Of a DNA stretch of 11,433 nt, positions 1-6,499 are shown in pieces; the stretch's first letter is position 1, and each line of letters begins with the position of its first letter. The notes beneath the pieces were generated by a model that saw only the letters and a program-made list of their open reading frames with translations, was not told the DNA's origin and searched no databases. The position numbers and the translations under genes are program-made. This DNA is from JAJFUE01 sp039683515 (lineage in GTDB: Bacteria > Sumerlaeota > Sumerlaeia > MVZB01), in assembly GCA_039683515.1 (NCBI GenBank), contig JBDKRG010000033.1, positions 1-11,433 of the forward strand, in the 5' to 3' direction.

Positions 1-59
1 GAAACTAGAAACTTATTAGATTTGGTATTATTTCTGAACTCTTCCCCACGAATCCAAAT
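1..59. repeat. Left-edge AT-rich tract with GAAACTA heptamers
   Basis: The window opens with two near-identical 7-mers, GAAACTA (1-7) and GAAACTT (8-14), followed by AT-rich sequence up to the first start codon. The tract may be the end of a longer heptamer array cut by the window edge. It holds an in-frame TAG (6-8) upstream of the next gene, which fixes the first possible ATG at 60. No convincing ribosome binding site or promoter is visible here. Confidence 0.4.
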
Positions 60-752
60 ATGCCGAACATCCCGCCCATCGACGATCTGGAAGACCTCTC
101 CGCCACCGGCGCGATGCTCGAGGGCGTCCTGCGGCAGTGGGTCCAGGAGATCACGGAGTGTTCTCCCCCCGATATCGTGACTTTTGCCGAGGCGATTGAT
201 TTTTTCGCCCGCCTCACGGCGATCCGCAAAACGCTGATCAAGCTCTCGCGCCTCTCAAAGCCGCGCCTGAACAATTCATCCCCCGCGCCCGAGCCAAAGC
301 GCTCCCGTGCCGTCGATCTTCCATCATCTCCTGTTGATCTTCCCCAACCCAACATTCCCCAAATCCGTTCTCTCCCCGACGTCCCGCTCGACCGCATCCG
401 CCCCGAGCTCGAAGCCATCGCGACCGCCTTCGCCGATGGCGGATTGCCGATTCCGGATTGCAAAATTCCCGAATCCGACCGATCCGCCCCATCAACCCAA
501 GATCCAGACGACAATTCCCCAATCCGCAATCCGCAACCCGAAATTCGCAATCCATTCGCCCCACAAGACAATTCCCCAATCCGAAATCCGCAACCCGAAA
601 TCCGCAATCCATCGCCCCCGCATCCCCGCGATTTCGAAATCCGCAATCCGCAATCCGAAATCCGCAATCCATCCCCTCTGCTTCCCCGCGATTTCGAAAT
701 CCGCAATCCGCAATCCGAAATCCGCAATCCCATCCCCCGCCGCTTCGGCTAG
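60..752 (+). CDS. Hypothetical protein with C-terminal IRNP repeats
   Basis: This 230-residue protein is not one I recognise. Residues 1-72 look like a compact helical domain (for example VLRQWVQEITE and FFARLTAIRKTLIKL) with gene-like composition. Residues 73-150 are a proline- and serine-rich linker. Residues 151-230 are four units of 19, 21, 20 and 20 residues, each containing IRNP-Q-x-E-IRNP, and the protein ends exactly at the end of the fourth unit. The repeats come from a 7-nt DNA repeat, AATCCGC. All unit lengths are multiples of three, so the frame is kept. ATG 60 is the first in-frame start after TAG at 6-8, but no Shine-Dalgarno is visible. No signal peptide or membrane segment is seen. 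The gene converges on flgL and has no functional tie to it. The N-terminal part is probably a real gene whose 3' end was extended or replaced by a dispersed repeat. A spurious ORF remains possible. Confidence 0.6.
   Translation: MPNIPPIDDLEDLSATGAMLEGVLRQWVQEITECSPPDIVTFAEAIDFFARLTAIRKTLIKLSRLSKPRLNNSSPAPEPKRSRAVDLPSSPVDLPQPNIPQIRSLPDVPLDRIRPELEAIATAFADGGLPIPDCKIPESDRSAPSTQDPDDNSPIRNPQPEIRNPFAPQDNSPIRNPQPEIRNPSPPHPRDFEIRNPQSEIRNPSPLLPRDFEIRNPQSEIRNPIPRRFG
439..477. repeat. Degenerate heptamers in opposite orientation
   Basis: Inside the linker of the hypothetical gene are GCGGATT (439-445), GCCGATT (446-452) and CCGGATT (453-459), the reverse complement of the AATCCGC unit found downstream. 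A forward AATCCGA-like copy follows near 471-477. GCGGATTGC at 439-447 is an exact reverse complement of GCAATCCGC at 526-534, so the mRNA could pair with itself here. This looks like an older, more decayed insertion of the same repeat family. Confidence 0.65.
510..749 (+). repeat. Four-unit array of AATCCGC heptamer blocks
   Basis: Four blocks of exactly 33 bp (521-553, 578-610, 638-670, 698-730) each consist of four AATCCGC-type heptamers plus AATCC. They are separated by 24, 27 and 27 bp. Bases 601-660 and 661-720 match at 56 of 60 positions, so the last units arose by recent duplication of a 60-bp piece. The first two blocks carry more substitutions (AACCCGA, AATTCGC). Because 7 is not a multiple of 3 and the unit lacks stops on either strand, every frame stays open. 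This explains the several overlapping spurious reading frames here. Confidence 0.9.
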
Positions 753-755
753 GCT

Positions 756-785
756 CCAAAACTTTTTGGTCCCTTAGGTCCTTTC
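756..785. repeat. Small inverted repeat and GGTCCCTTA nonamer pair
   Basis: CCAAAA (756-761) and TTTTGG (764-769) form a short perfect inverted repeat just after the stop of the hypothetical gene, with a T-run in its right arm. It could weakly terminate the plus-strand transcript. It runs into two nonamers, GGTCCCTTA (768-776) and GGTCCTTTC (777-785), another short tandem repeat of the type seen in other gaps of this window. Confidence 0.4.
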
Positions 786-815
786 AGCCCGTGGGCAGCT
801 CCCCCCCGGGCACGT

Positions 816-870
816 CGCTATTGGATTTCCCACCCAATGGCGCTGCGCTCGCAAACCGTTGAAACGGTTT
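816..870. repeat. Two inverted repeats in the convergent gap
   Basis: CGCTATTGG (816-824) pairs with CCAATGGCG (834-842), with one T-G pair when read on the plus strand. AAACCGTT (853-860) is an exact reverse complement of AACGGTTT (863-870). Neither is followed by a clear T-run. Together with the two hairpins nearer flgL they make four consecutive hairpins in about 200 bp. That may mean a small dispersed palindromic element rather than simple terminators. Confidence 0.5.
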
Positions 871-886
871 CCGCGGGTAGGTTGCT

Positions 887-913
887 AAAAACCCCGCGAT
901 GAATCGCGGGGTT
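887..913 (-). terminator. Rho-independent terminator of the flgMNKL transcript
   Basis: AACCCCGCGA (890-899) and TCGCGGGGTT (904-913) form a perfect 10-bp stem with a 4-nt loop. Read on the minus strand the stem is followed by TTTTT (891-887, partly within the stem). It lies about 100 bp past the flgL stop, between convergent genes. The plus-strand side has no T-run, so termination is expected mainly for the minus-strand flagellar transcript. Confidence 0.7.
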
Positions 914-995
914 GCCGGGATGGGTGGTTCATGAAACGAGCGCTTGGTGATTGGCCGGGGGCTAATCTTTTTGCGCGGCAGAAGCAAACGGAAAT

Positions 996-1016
996 GCCGG
1001 GTTCGCCGAACCCGGC
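996..1016 (-). terminator. Hairpin directly after the flgL stop codon
   Basis: GCCGGGTTC (996-1004) and GAACCCGGC (1008-1016) form a perfect 9-bp stem with a 3-nt loop, ending one base before the flgL TAG. On the minus strand only a short ATTTCC follows, so it is a weak intrinsic terminator by itself. It may act as a 3'-end stabiliser or as the first of two tandem terminators with the one at 887-913. Confidence 0.55.
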
Positions 1017-2189
1017 CTACGAGAGGAAGTCCAGCAGGCTGGGCTGGACGATCTGGCCGGCGGCGGTAAGCGTCGCCTCGTAGAGGTTCTGGTACTTGGC
1101 CAGGTCGGTCGCGGCCTCGGCCACGTCGATGTCCTCGAGGTCGCTGCGCAGCGCCGTCATGCTGTCCTGGATCGTTGTCTGGCGCTCCTGGATCTGGTCG
1201 AGCAGGTTGACGCGCGTGCCGTTGCGCGAGCGCTCGTTGGAGACCTGCTCGCTCGCCTGGTCGAGCTGGTCGAGCTTGGCCTGGATCGTATCGTAGTCGC
1301 CTTCGGCCAGCGCCGTGTTGATCTCGTTGAGCATCGCGAACAGGTCGACGCCGTCGGCCGTGCCGACGCCCTGGAAGACGCGGTCGCCGGTCAGGTTGAT
1401 CGCGATCCGGTTGCCCTGGCCGATCTCGACTTCCTGGGACTTGCTGTCGCCGTTGTAGACGCCCGGGGCGGTCGTCGTCACGGCGATCGTGGTGCCGGCG
1501 GCCGGCGCGCCGGTCCCGTCGGCGATCGTCACGCGCACGCCGTTGAACTGGATCGGCTCGCCCGACGTGTAGGTCTGGCCCGACGAGACCGCCAGGCCGG
1601 TGTCGGTGTCGATGATGTCGAAGGTGGCGGCGTCGGTGAACTGGATCGAATAATCGTGGTAGTTCATCGAGGTCGCGTCGACCACGTCCGACGTCACGGT
1701 GAGCGTGCCGTCGTCGATCGCGGTGCCGCTGCTGGCGACGGTCGCGTCGTTGAACGCCGGCGTCTTGGTCTGGAAGCCGCTGAAGATGTATTTGCCCTCG
1801 AACTGCGTGTTGGCGATCTGGGCCAGCTCGCTCGTGAGGTTCGAGATCTCGATGCGCGCGGCCTCGCGGGTCGCCTGCGTCGACGTCGCCTCGTTGCTTT
1901 CCTGGACGACCAGTTCCTTGGCGCGCGTGATCAGGTCCTGGATCTGGCTGGTGGCCGTGTCGTAGACCTCGGCGACGCTCTTGGCGTGCTCGATGTTGTT
2001 GATGTATTGCTTCGAGCGCGCGATCGCGCCCTTGAGGTCGAGCACGTGCGCGCCGTCGACCGGGTCGTCGCTGAGGCGGTTGATCCGCTTCTGGGTCGCG
2101 ACGGCCTCCTGGGCGTCCAGCAGCCGCGAGGAGTTGGTGAAGATCTGATTGCGGAGCTGGTTGAACATCGAGTTGGCGGTAACGCGCAT
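1017..2189 (-). CDS. flgL: Flagellar hook-filament junction protein FlgL
   Basis: FlgL (HAP3) is a secreted junction protein between FlgK and the flagellin filament. The 390-residue product has the flagellin-like N-terminus (residues 1-140, with NRLSDDPVDG at 37-46 and FEGKYIFSGFQ at 130-140) and a C-terminal helix (about 305-390) ending ILVQP-like, here QIVQPSLLDFLS. Between them, residues about 178-240 form a beta-rich insert (DYSIQFTD...DIIDTDTG...GAPAAGTT) that closely resembles one in the neighbouring FlgK. No signal peptide is present, as expected for the flagellar export route. ATG 2189 is preceded by AGGAGAA seven bases away, and only 15 bp separate it from the flgK stop, so the two genes are cotranscribed. 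It is the last gene of the cluster and two hairpins follow. No csrA or fliW follows it here. Confidence 0.97.
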   Translation of the reverse strand: MRVTANSMFNQLRNQIFTNSSRLLDAQEAVATQKRINRLSDDPVDGAHVLDLKGAIARSKQYINNIEHAKSVAEVYDTATSQIQDLITRAKELVVQESNEATSTQATREAARIEISNLTSELAQIANTQFEGKYIFSGFQTKTPAFNDATVASSGTAIDDGTLTVTSDVVDATSMNYHDYSIQFTDAATFDIIDTDTGLAVSSGQTYTSGEPIQFNGVRVTIADGTGAPAAGTTIAVTTTAPGVYNGDSKSQEVEIGQGNRIAINLTGDRVFQGVGTADGVDLFAMLNEINTALAEGDYDTIQAKLDQLDQASEQVSNERSRNGTRVNLLDQIQERQTTIQDSMTALRSDLEDIDVAEAATDLAKYQNLYEATLTAAGQIVQPSLLDFLS

Positions 2190-2204
2190 GGCCGTTCTCC
2201 TGGC

Positions 2205-3854
2205 TTAAATCATGGCAAGCAGTGTCTGAAGCATTTCGTCGGTCGCGCTGATCACCTTGCTGGCGGCCTGGTAGGCGCGCTGGAACTGGATCAGGTTGAC
2301 CGCTTCCTCGTCGAGCGACACGCCCGAGACCGACTCCTGCAGCGAGTTCAGCTGCGTCTGGGTCGTCTCCTCCTGGGCCTCGGCGGTTGTCGCGATATTG
2401 ACCTGCGTCGCGAGCCGCGTGCGCATGCTGTTGTAGTAGGTCTCGTAGGTCTCCGCGGGCGGGTTGCCCATCGTCAGCGTCGTGGCCAGCGCGATCATCG
2501 CGAGGGCGTTCTCGTTGTCGCCGGCGGCGCTGGTCGCCCCGGCGGCCACCGCGCGCGAGTCGTTCTTGACCGCCGTCGACAGCTCGATCCGCGCGCTCAT
2601 GCCGCTGTAGGCGTTGATCTCGAACGCATCGCCGGCGGCCGGGGCGCCGCCGCTCAGCGTCAGGCGCATCCCGGCGATGTCGATCGCCTGCCCCGTCGTC
2701 CACGCGTTGCCGGTCGAGACCGTTCCCCCGGTCGTCGTGTCGATCACGTCGTAGGATGTCCCCGACGTGAACCGCACCTCGTAGTTGTCGAACGTCAGGG
2801 CGCTCTCGTCGACGATGGCTCCGGTCGCGCCGGTCACGGCGCCCTTGTTGACGAGACCGATCGACACCGTCGCCGACAGCCCCGTGAACAGGTCCCGGCC
2901 GGTGCCGCCGTCGAGGCCGTAGCCGGAACGGTGCACCGCGTTCATGTCGCGCGTCAACGTCGACGCAAGGCGGTCGACCTGGTCGAGCATCTCCCGGGCC
3001 TGGCCGTCGCGCGTGGCCAGCAGCGCCCCCAGGCTGCCGGTGCTCAGGTCGCCGCTGATGTCGCGCTGGCCGCCGAGATCGTCGATGACGACGTTGCTGT
3101 AGCCCTGGTTGCCCGCGTCGGGCTGAAGCTCGAACGTCTGGCTGGAGCTGCCGTTGACGAGCGGGAACGTCCCGCAAAAGATCGTCAACTCGCCGTTCTC
3201 GCCGGTCATCGTGCGGGTCGGGACGATCGAGGACAGGTCGCTGATGAGCTGGTCGCGCTGGTCGAGCAGCGCGTTGAGCCCCGTGTTGGTGTTGGTCTCG
3301 AGCGACTGGTCCTGCGCGCCGATCTCGGCGTTGAGCTTGGCGATGGCCGTCGTGATCGTGTTGACGTCGGCGACCTGCTGCTGCACCTGCTCGTCGAGCT
3401 GGCCGCGGATCTGCGTGATCTGGTCCGAAACGCTGCGGAACGAGGCGAGCAGCTGCGTGGCCTGCGACAGGAACGCCTCGCGCTCGGTGGTCCCGTCGGC
3501 CGAGGCCGAAAGGTCCTGGAGGGCGTCGAAGAAGGCCTGCATCGAAACGGTGAGGCCCGATTCGTCGCTCTCGTCGACCGCGGTCTCGAGCTGCTGCAGC
3601 GCGGTCGACTGCGTGGAGCTGTAGCCGAGCTTGGCGTTGCTGGTCAGCAGCCGGGCCGCGATGAACTCGTCGCGCATGCGCTGGATGCCGGTCAGCTTGA
3701 CGCCGCCGTAGCTGAGCGTCTCGAGCACGGTGCGCTGGCGCGAGTAGCCCTCGGTGCTGCTGTTGGAGATGTTGTTGCCGACCGTCGACAGCGCGCTCTG
3801 CTGGACGCTGAGCGCCTGCCGGCCGGTGTTGAGGATTCCGAAGATCGAGCTCAT
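2205..3854 (-). CDS. flgK: Flagellar hook-associated protein FlgK
   Basis: FlgK (HAP1) sits on the hook tip and joins it to FlgL and the filament. The product has 549 residues, near the family norm. The N-terminus MSSIFGILNTGRQAL and NNISNSSTEGYSRQR (27-41) is the classic rod/hook/HAP signature. A long helical region spans about 75-215, with GLNALLDQRDQLI at 192-204. A beta insert at about 354-415 includes YEVRFTSG and GAPAAGDAFEI. The C-terminus has GDNENALAMIAL (445-456) and SGVSLDEEAVNLIQFQRAYQ (510-529), the family's closing motif. It lies 10 bp after flgN, with an AAGGGG ribosome site overlapping the flgN stop. FlgN is its expected export chaperone. The gene is complete, with no frameshift seen. 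Confidence 0.98.
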   Translation of the reverse strand: MSSIFGILNTGRQALSVQQSALSTVGNNISNSSTEGYSRQRTVLETLSYGGVKLTGIQRMRDEFIAARLLTSNAKLGYSSTQSTALQQLETAVDESDESGLTVSMQAFFDALQDLSASADGTTEREAFLSQATQLLASFRSVSDQITQIRGQLDEQVQQQVADVNTITTAIAKLNAEIGAQDQSLETNTNTGLNALLDQRDQLISDLSSIVPTRTMTGENGELTIFCGTFPLVNGSSSQTFELQPDAGNQGYSNVVIDDLGGQRDISGDLSTGSLGALLATRDGQAREMLDQVDRLASTLTRDMNAVHRSGYGLDGGTGRDLFTGLSATVSIGLVNKGAVTGATGAIVDESALTFDNYEVRFTSGTSYDVIDTTTGGTVSTGNAWTTGQAIDIAGMRLTLSGGAPAAGDAFEINAYSGMSARIELSTAVKNDSRAVAAGATSAAGDNENALAMIALATTLTMGNPPAETYETYYNSMRTRLATQVNIATTAEAQEETTQTQLNSLQESVSGVSLDEEAVNLIQFQRAYQAASKVISATDEMLQTLLAMI

Positions 3855-3864
3855 GAGCCGCCCC

Positions 3865-4380
3865 TTACGCCTCGCGCGAGATGAACGCCGGACCGCGCCC
3901 GGCGGACGTGTATGCCGTCGCCTTGCGTCCCGGCCGGTAGACCGGGCCGGAGGGGTCGGCCTGCTCGATCAGCCAGCGCGCGGCGTCGCCGATCAGGTCG
4001 AGCCCCCGGCGCGCCGCGATGCCGTTTTTCTCGTTGAGCTTCCGGCACTCGTCGATCACCGCGCGGAGCGATTCGCCCGCCGCGATCAGCCGCCAGCCCA
4101 TGCCGCCCTCGGCGCGCGCGGCCAGCCGGCTGACGGTCAGGTCGGCGCCGGTCAGCCCGAGCGCCGCGCCCAGCCGCCGCGCCAGCAGCCGGCGCGACTC
4201 GTCGAGCGCCTTGACGCGCAGCACCAGTGTTTCCTTGCGCGAGACCAGTTCGGCCAGCTTGTGCGCGGCCATGGAGGTCAACGCCTCGCCCTCGGCCCGG
4301 AGCACTTCGGCCATCTCTTCGTAGATGGCCTGCTCCTGGCCGAGGAGGGCGATGAGTGATTCGAAATGCGTGGTGATCAT
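3865..4380 (-). CDS. flgN: Flagellar export chaperone FlgN-like protein
   Basis: FlgN-family proteins bind the C-terminal ends of FlgK and FlgL in the cytoplasm and deliver them to the export gate. The 171-residue product is nearly all helical to about residue 143 (LLGQEQAIYEEMAEVLRAEGEAL, then LAELVSRKETLVLRVKALDE). It ends in a flexible tail with VYRPGR (147-152) and SAGRGPAFISREA (159-171), a style common in FlgN proteins. Sequence conservation in this family is low. The call therefore rests on the helix pattern together with its position between flgM and flgK. ATG 4380 has AGGA six bases upstream. The protein is somewhat longer than enteric FlgN (about 140 residues), mainly because of the tail. 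Confidence 0.87.
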   Translation of the reverse strand: MITTHFESLIALLGQEQAIYEEMAEVLRAEGEALTSMAAHKLAELVSRKETLVLRVKALDESRRLLARRLGAALGLTGADLTVSRLAARAEGGMGWRLIAAGESLRAVIDECRKLNEKNGIAARRGLDLIGDAARWLIEQADPSGPVYRPGRKATAYTSAGRGPAFISREA

Positions 4381-4453
4381 GGTGCGTCCTGACGGGGCCG
4401 ACTCGCGGCCGCGCGATCAGACGCCGGTGTGTGTCAATGCGGTTGGATCGGAA

Positions 4454-4762
4454 TCAGTCGGCCTGCCGAGGGAACAGCATCTCGTTCAGAGCCTCGTCGA
4501 CGACCTTGCGGGCCAGCTTCTCGGTTTCGACGTAGTAGTTGCCCTCTTCGATCTGGCCGCGCAGCCCCTCGACCTTTTCCATGCGGACCTCGGGGAGCTC
4601 TTGCACGGCCGCGTTGAGGCGGCGCAACTGCTGGGTCGAGCTCAGGTCCACCTGGTCGTCGGCGGCCGGCTCCTGAACGTTCTCGACCTCGTGAAAGCTG
4701 GGACCGGTGAGCGGGCCGGTCGGCCCGAGCGGCGAAATCTGCTTACGTCCCTGAATCTTCAT
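4454..4762 (-). CDS. flgM: Anti-sigma-28 factor FlgM
   Basis: FlgM binds sigma-28 (FliA) and blocks late flagellar transcription until it is exported through the finished hook. The 102-residue product has a poorly ordered, proline-rich N-terminal half (1-37). Its conserved C-terminal sigma-binding half includes VDLSSTQQLRRLNAAVQELPEVRMEKVEGLRGQIEEG read across 38-74, then NYYVETEKLARKVVDEAL (75-92). The helix pattern, the PEVR-x-x-KV core and the I-x-x-G-x-Y motif are typical of the family. ATG 4762 is preceded by AAGGTGAG. It heads the flgM-flgN-flgK-flgL group, the usual late-gene set, and the 216-bp gap upstream carries a sigma-28-like -10. It is 73 bp from flgN. Confidence 0.93.
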   Translation of the reverse strand: MKIQGRKQISPLGPTGPLTGPSFHEVENVQEPAADDQVDLSSTQQLRRLNAAVQELPEVRMEKVEGLRGQIEEGNYYVETEKLARKVVDEALNEMLFPRQAD

Positions 4763-4790
4763 ATCTGACTCACCTTGTGTGACCGTCTGG

Positions 4791-4818
4791 CCGGCGGCTA
4801 CATCTCGTCACCCGCCGG
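4791..4818 (-). promoter_or_regulatory. 5'-leader hairpin of the flgM transcript
   Basis: CCGGCGG (4791-4797) and CCGCCGG (4812-4818) form a perfect all-GC 7-bp stem with a 14-nt loop. If transcription starts about 7 bases after the GCCGATAA element, the stem begins almost at the first transcribed bases of the flgM mRNA. It could protect the 5' end or influence expression. It is too early, and lacks the T-run, to be a good intrinsic terminator. Confidence 0.4.
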
Positions 4819-4827
4819 TCATGTAAC

Positions 4828-4835
4828 TTATCGGC
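4828..4835 (-). promoter_or_regulatory. Sigma-28-like -10 element upstream of flgM
   Basis: The minus strand reads GCCGATAA at 4835-4828, an exact match to the enterobacterial FliA (sigma-28) -10 consensus, 65 bp upstream of the flgM start and pointing at it. No good TAAA-type -35 is seen at the usual spacing; the best alternatives there are TATG or TTAT. Late flagellar genes such as flgM and flgKL are commonly under sigma-28, so the position fits. Confidence 0.5.
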
Positions 4836-4947
4836 CATGGAGCCATTGTACATAACGCCATTCAGAATTCGTCGCGTTTTTTCATCCACCAACCGCCAAT
4901 ACCCGGCGTCATCCTCCTTATTCCCAATCTTCTACCGTGCCATCCTG

Positions 4948-4977
4948 CGTGCCCGGAATCGTAACCGGGAACCGAAT
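4948..4977. repeat. Degenerate CGTGCC/CGTAAT hexamer tract after flgJ
   Basis: Just past the flgJ stop lie CGTGCC (4948-4953), CGGAAT (4954-4959), CGTAAC (4960-4965), CGGGAA (4966-4971) and CCGAAT (4972-4977). This is a decayed form of the same hexamer family seen at 9001-9030 and 9921-9956. CCCGG (4952-4956) and CCGGG (4965-4969) could make a weak 5-bp stem after flgJ. The rest of the flgJ-flgM gap (4836-4947) holds no gene that I can support. Confidence 0.5.
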
Positions 4978-4978
4978 C

Positions 4979-5335
4979 CTACTTGCCCGCCGCGCTCACC
5001 TTCTGCAGCGCCCCGGGATCCTGGATGATCTGCCGCACCAGGGCTTCATGGAACCGCGGGTCGCGCGGCAGGCCGCCCATCTGCGCCAGCTGCTGGTCCA
5101 TCATCTCAACATAGGTCTTGCCGCCGAGCCCTTCGCCGAGGAGCCCGCCGTCGGGGACCGTGTCGCGCATCGACTTGATCATCATCCCCATGAAGATCGA
5201 CTCGAACTGGGTGGCGACCGCCTCGGCCCGCTCCTTGGCGTCGCCGATTTGCGACAGCTTCTGGACCGACAGCGGGTCGGTGATCGAGTTCACCCCCGAG
5301 CTCTGCATGGCGATGGGATTGAGTGTGCTATTCAT
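4979..5335 (-). CDS. flgJ: Rod-binding protein FlgJ, single domain
   Basis: This 118-residue protein matches the N-terminal rod-binding domain of FlgJ, which scaffolds rod assembly in the periplasm. The core ATQFESIFMGMMIKSMRDTVP (41-61) and GGKTYVEMMDQQLAQMG (71-87) are typical. The C-terminal muramidase domain of enteric FlgJ (about 310 residues in all) is absent, and there is no sign that it was cut off. Many non-enteric bacteria have this short form, and another hydrolase must then open the peptidoglycan. ATG 5335 has only a weak AAGAAG upstream; an alternative ATG lies at 5308 (residue 10). It follows flgI by 51 bp of AT-rich sequence with nothing recognisable in it. Confidence 0.94.
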   Translation of the reverse strand: MNSTLNPIAMQSSGVNSITDPLSVQKLSQIGDAKERAEAVATQFESIFMGMMIKSMRDTVPDGGLLGEGLGGKTYVEMMDQQLAQMGGLPRDPRFHEALVRQIIQDPGALQKVSAAGK

Positions 5336-5386
5336 TTCTTCTTATTCTTTAATCATTCGAATTTGTTTTCTTCCGCTGGATTCGCC

Positions 5387-6499
5387 TTATTTGATTTCCA
5401 ATTCGGCCTGCAGCGCCCCCGAGGCCTTGATCGCCTGGAGGATCGAGATCAGATCCCGCGGCGTCACGCCGATGGCGTTGAGCGAGTTGACCACCTCGCC
5501 CAGGCTCACGCCCTCGGGGACGATCGCCAGCTCGCGGCCGTCCTCGCCGGCGCTGACCTGCGTGTTCTGGACCTGGACCGTCTCGCCCTTGCGGCTGTAC
5601 GGCATCGGCTGGCTGACGTCGTTGAACTGGTCGATCTTGATCATCAGGTTGCCGTGCGTCAGCGCCAGCGTCGAGATGCGGACGTCCTCGCCCATCACGA
5701 CCGTCCCGGTGCGCTCGTCGATGATGATGCGCGCCACCTGGTCCGGGTGGACCGGCAGCCGCTCGATCTCGGCCATGAACCCGGCCAAGTTGGCGCGGTA
5801 ATTGGCCGGGACTTCGACCTTGACCGCGGCCGAGTCCGCGGGCGAAGCGATCGCCGTGTTGAAGTTCGTGTTGATCACCGTGGCGATCCGCTGGGCGGTC
5901 GTGAAGTCGGGGTTGTTCAGGAGAAGATTCAAATTCTGCCGGCCGGCGAGGACCGTCGGCGGCGCGACTTCAACCAGCGCCCCGCCCGGGACCTTGCCCG
6001 CCGTCGGGTGGTTCTTGGTCGCCGAGGTGCCGCCGCCGCCCGCCGAATAGCCGCCGGTCGAGATCGCGCCCTGCGCGACGGCGTAGACCTGGCCGTCGGG
6101 CCCCTTGAGCGGCGTCATGAGGAGCGTGCCGCCCTGCAGGCTCTCGGCGTCGCCGACGGTGCTGACCGCGACGTCGATCCGCGTGCCCGGCCGCGTAAAC
6201 GGCGGCAGGTCGGCCGTCACGATCACCGCGGCGGTGTTGTCGGTGCGGATCGAATCCGGATCGATCGTCACGCCGCTGCGGCGCAGGAACGCGGCCAGCG
6301 ACTGCACGGTGAACTTGGTCGACGTGCCGTCGCCGGTCCCGTTGAGGCCGACCACCAGGCCGTAGCCGATCAGCTGGTTGTCGCGGATCCCCTCGACGTG
6401 CGTCACGTCCTTGACCCGGATCGCAATGGTCGGCGTCGCGATCACGACCGCAATCGCCAGCGCCATCATTTTCCGGATATTTGCTTTAAGATTTCTCAT
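5387..6499 (-). CDS. flgI: Flagellar P-ring protein FlgI
   Basis: FlgI forms the P-ring around the rod in the peptidoglycan layer. The 370-residue precursor has a Sec signal peptide (MRNLKANIRK plus a hydrophobic stretch, probable cleavage after TIA at 24-26). The hallmark IRVKDVTHVEGIRDNQLIGYGLVVGLNGTGD follows at 27-57. QGAISTGGYSAGGGG and VPGGALVEV match the middle of the family, and QVARIIIDERTGTVVMGEDVRI and EVVNSLNAIGVTPRDLISILQAIKASGAL the C-terminus. Length matches the usual about 365-370. ATG 6499 is the first start after an in-frame TGA, and both the ATG and the next codon lie within a GATGAGA heptamer tract instead of behind a normal Shine-Dalgarno. It follows flgH by 27 bp. Confidence 0.98.
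   Translation of the reverse strand: MRNLKANIRKMMALAIAVVIATPTIAIRVKDVTHVEGIRDNQLIGYGLVVGLNGTGDGTSTKFTVQSLAAFLRRSGVTIDPDSIRTDNTAAVIVTADLPPFTRPGTRIDVAVSTVGDAESLQGGTLLMTPLKGPDGQVYAVAQGAISTGGYSAGGGGTSATKNHPTAGKVPGGALVEVAPPTVLAGRQNLNLLLNNPDFTTAQRIATVINTNFNTAIASPADSAAVKVEVPANYRANLAGFMAEIERLPVHPDQVARIIIDERTGTVVMGEDVRISTLALTHGNLMIKIDQFNDVSQPMPYSRKGETVQVQNTQVSAGEDGRELAIVPEGVSLGEVVNSLNAIGVTPRDLISILQAIKASGALQAELEIK

Noticed and set aside
521..730. CRISPR-like pattern: 33-bp repeats with 24-27-bp spacers
   Set aside because: The repeats are internally made of 7-mers, the last two spacers are nearly identical to each other, the array lies inside an open gene, and no cas gene is present.
784..3177. Long minus-strand open frame of 797 codons
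   Set aside because: It overlaps flgL and flgK in another frame and has an arginine-rich shadow composition typical of GC-rich DNA.
4837..5028. Small plus-strand frame in the flgM-flgJ gap
   Set aside because: It has no ribosome site and no recognisable protein features, and part of it is the degenerate hexamer tract.
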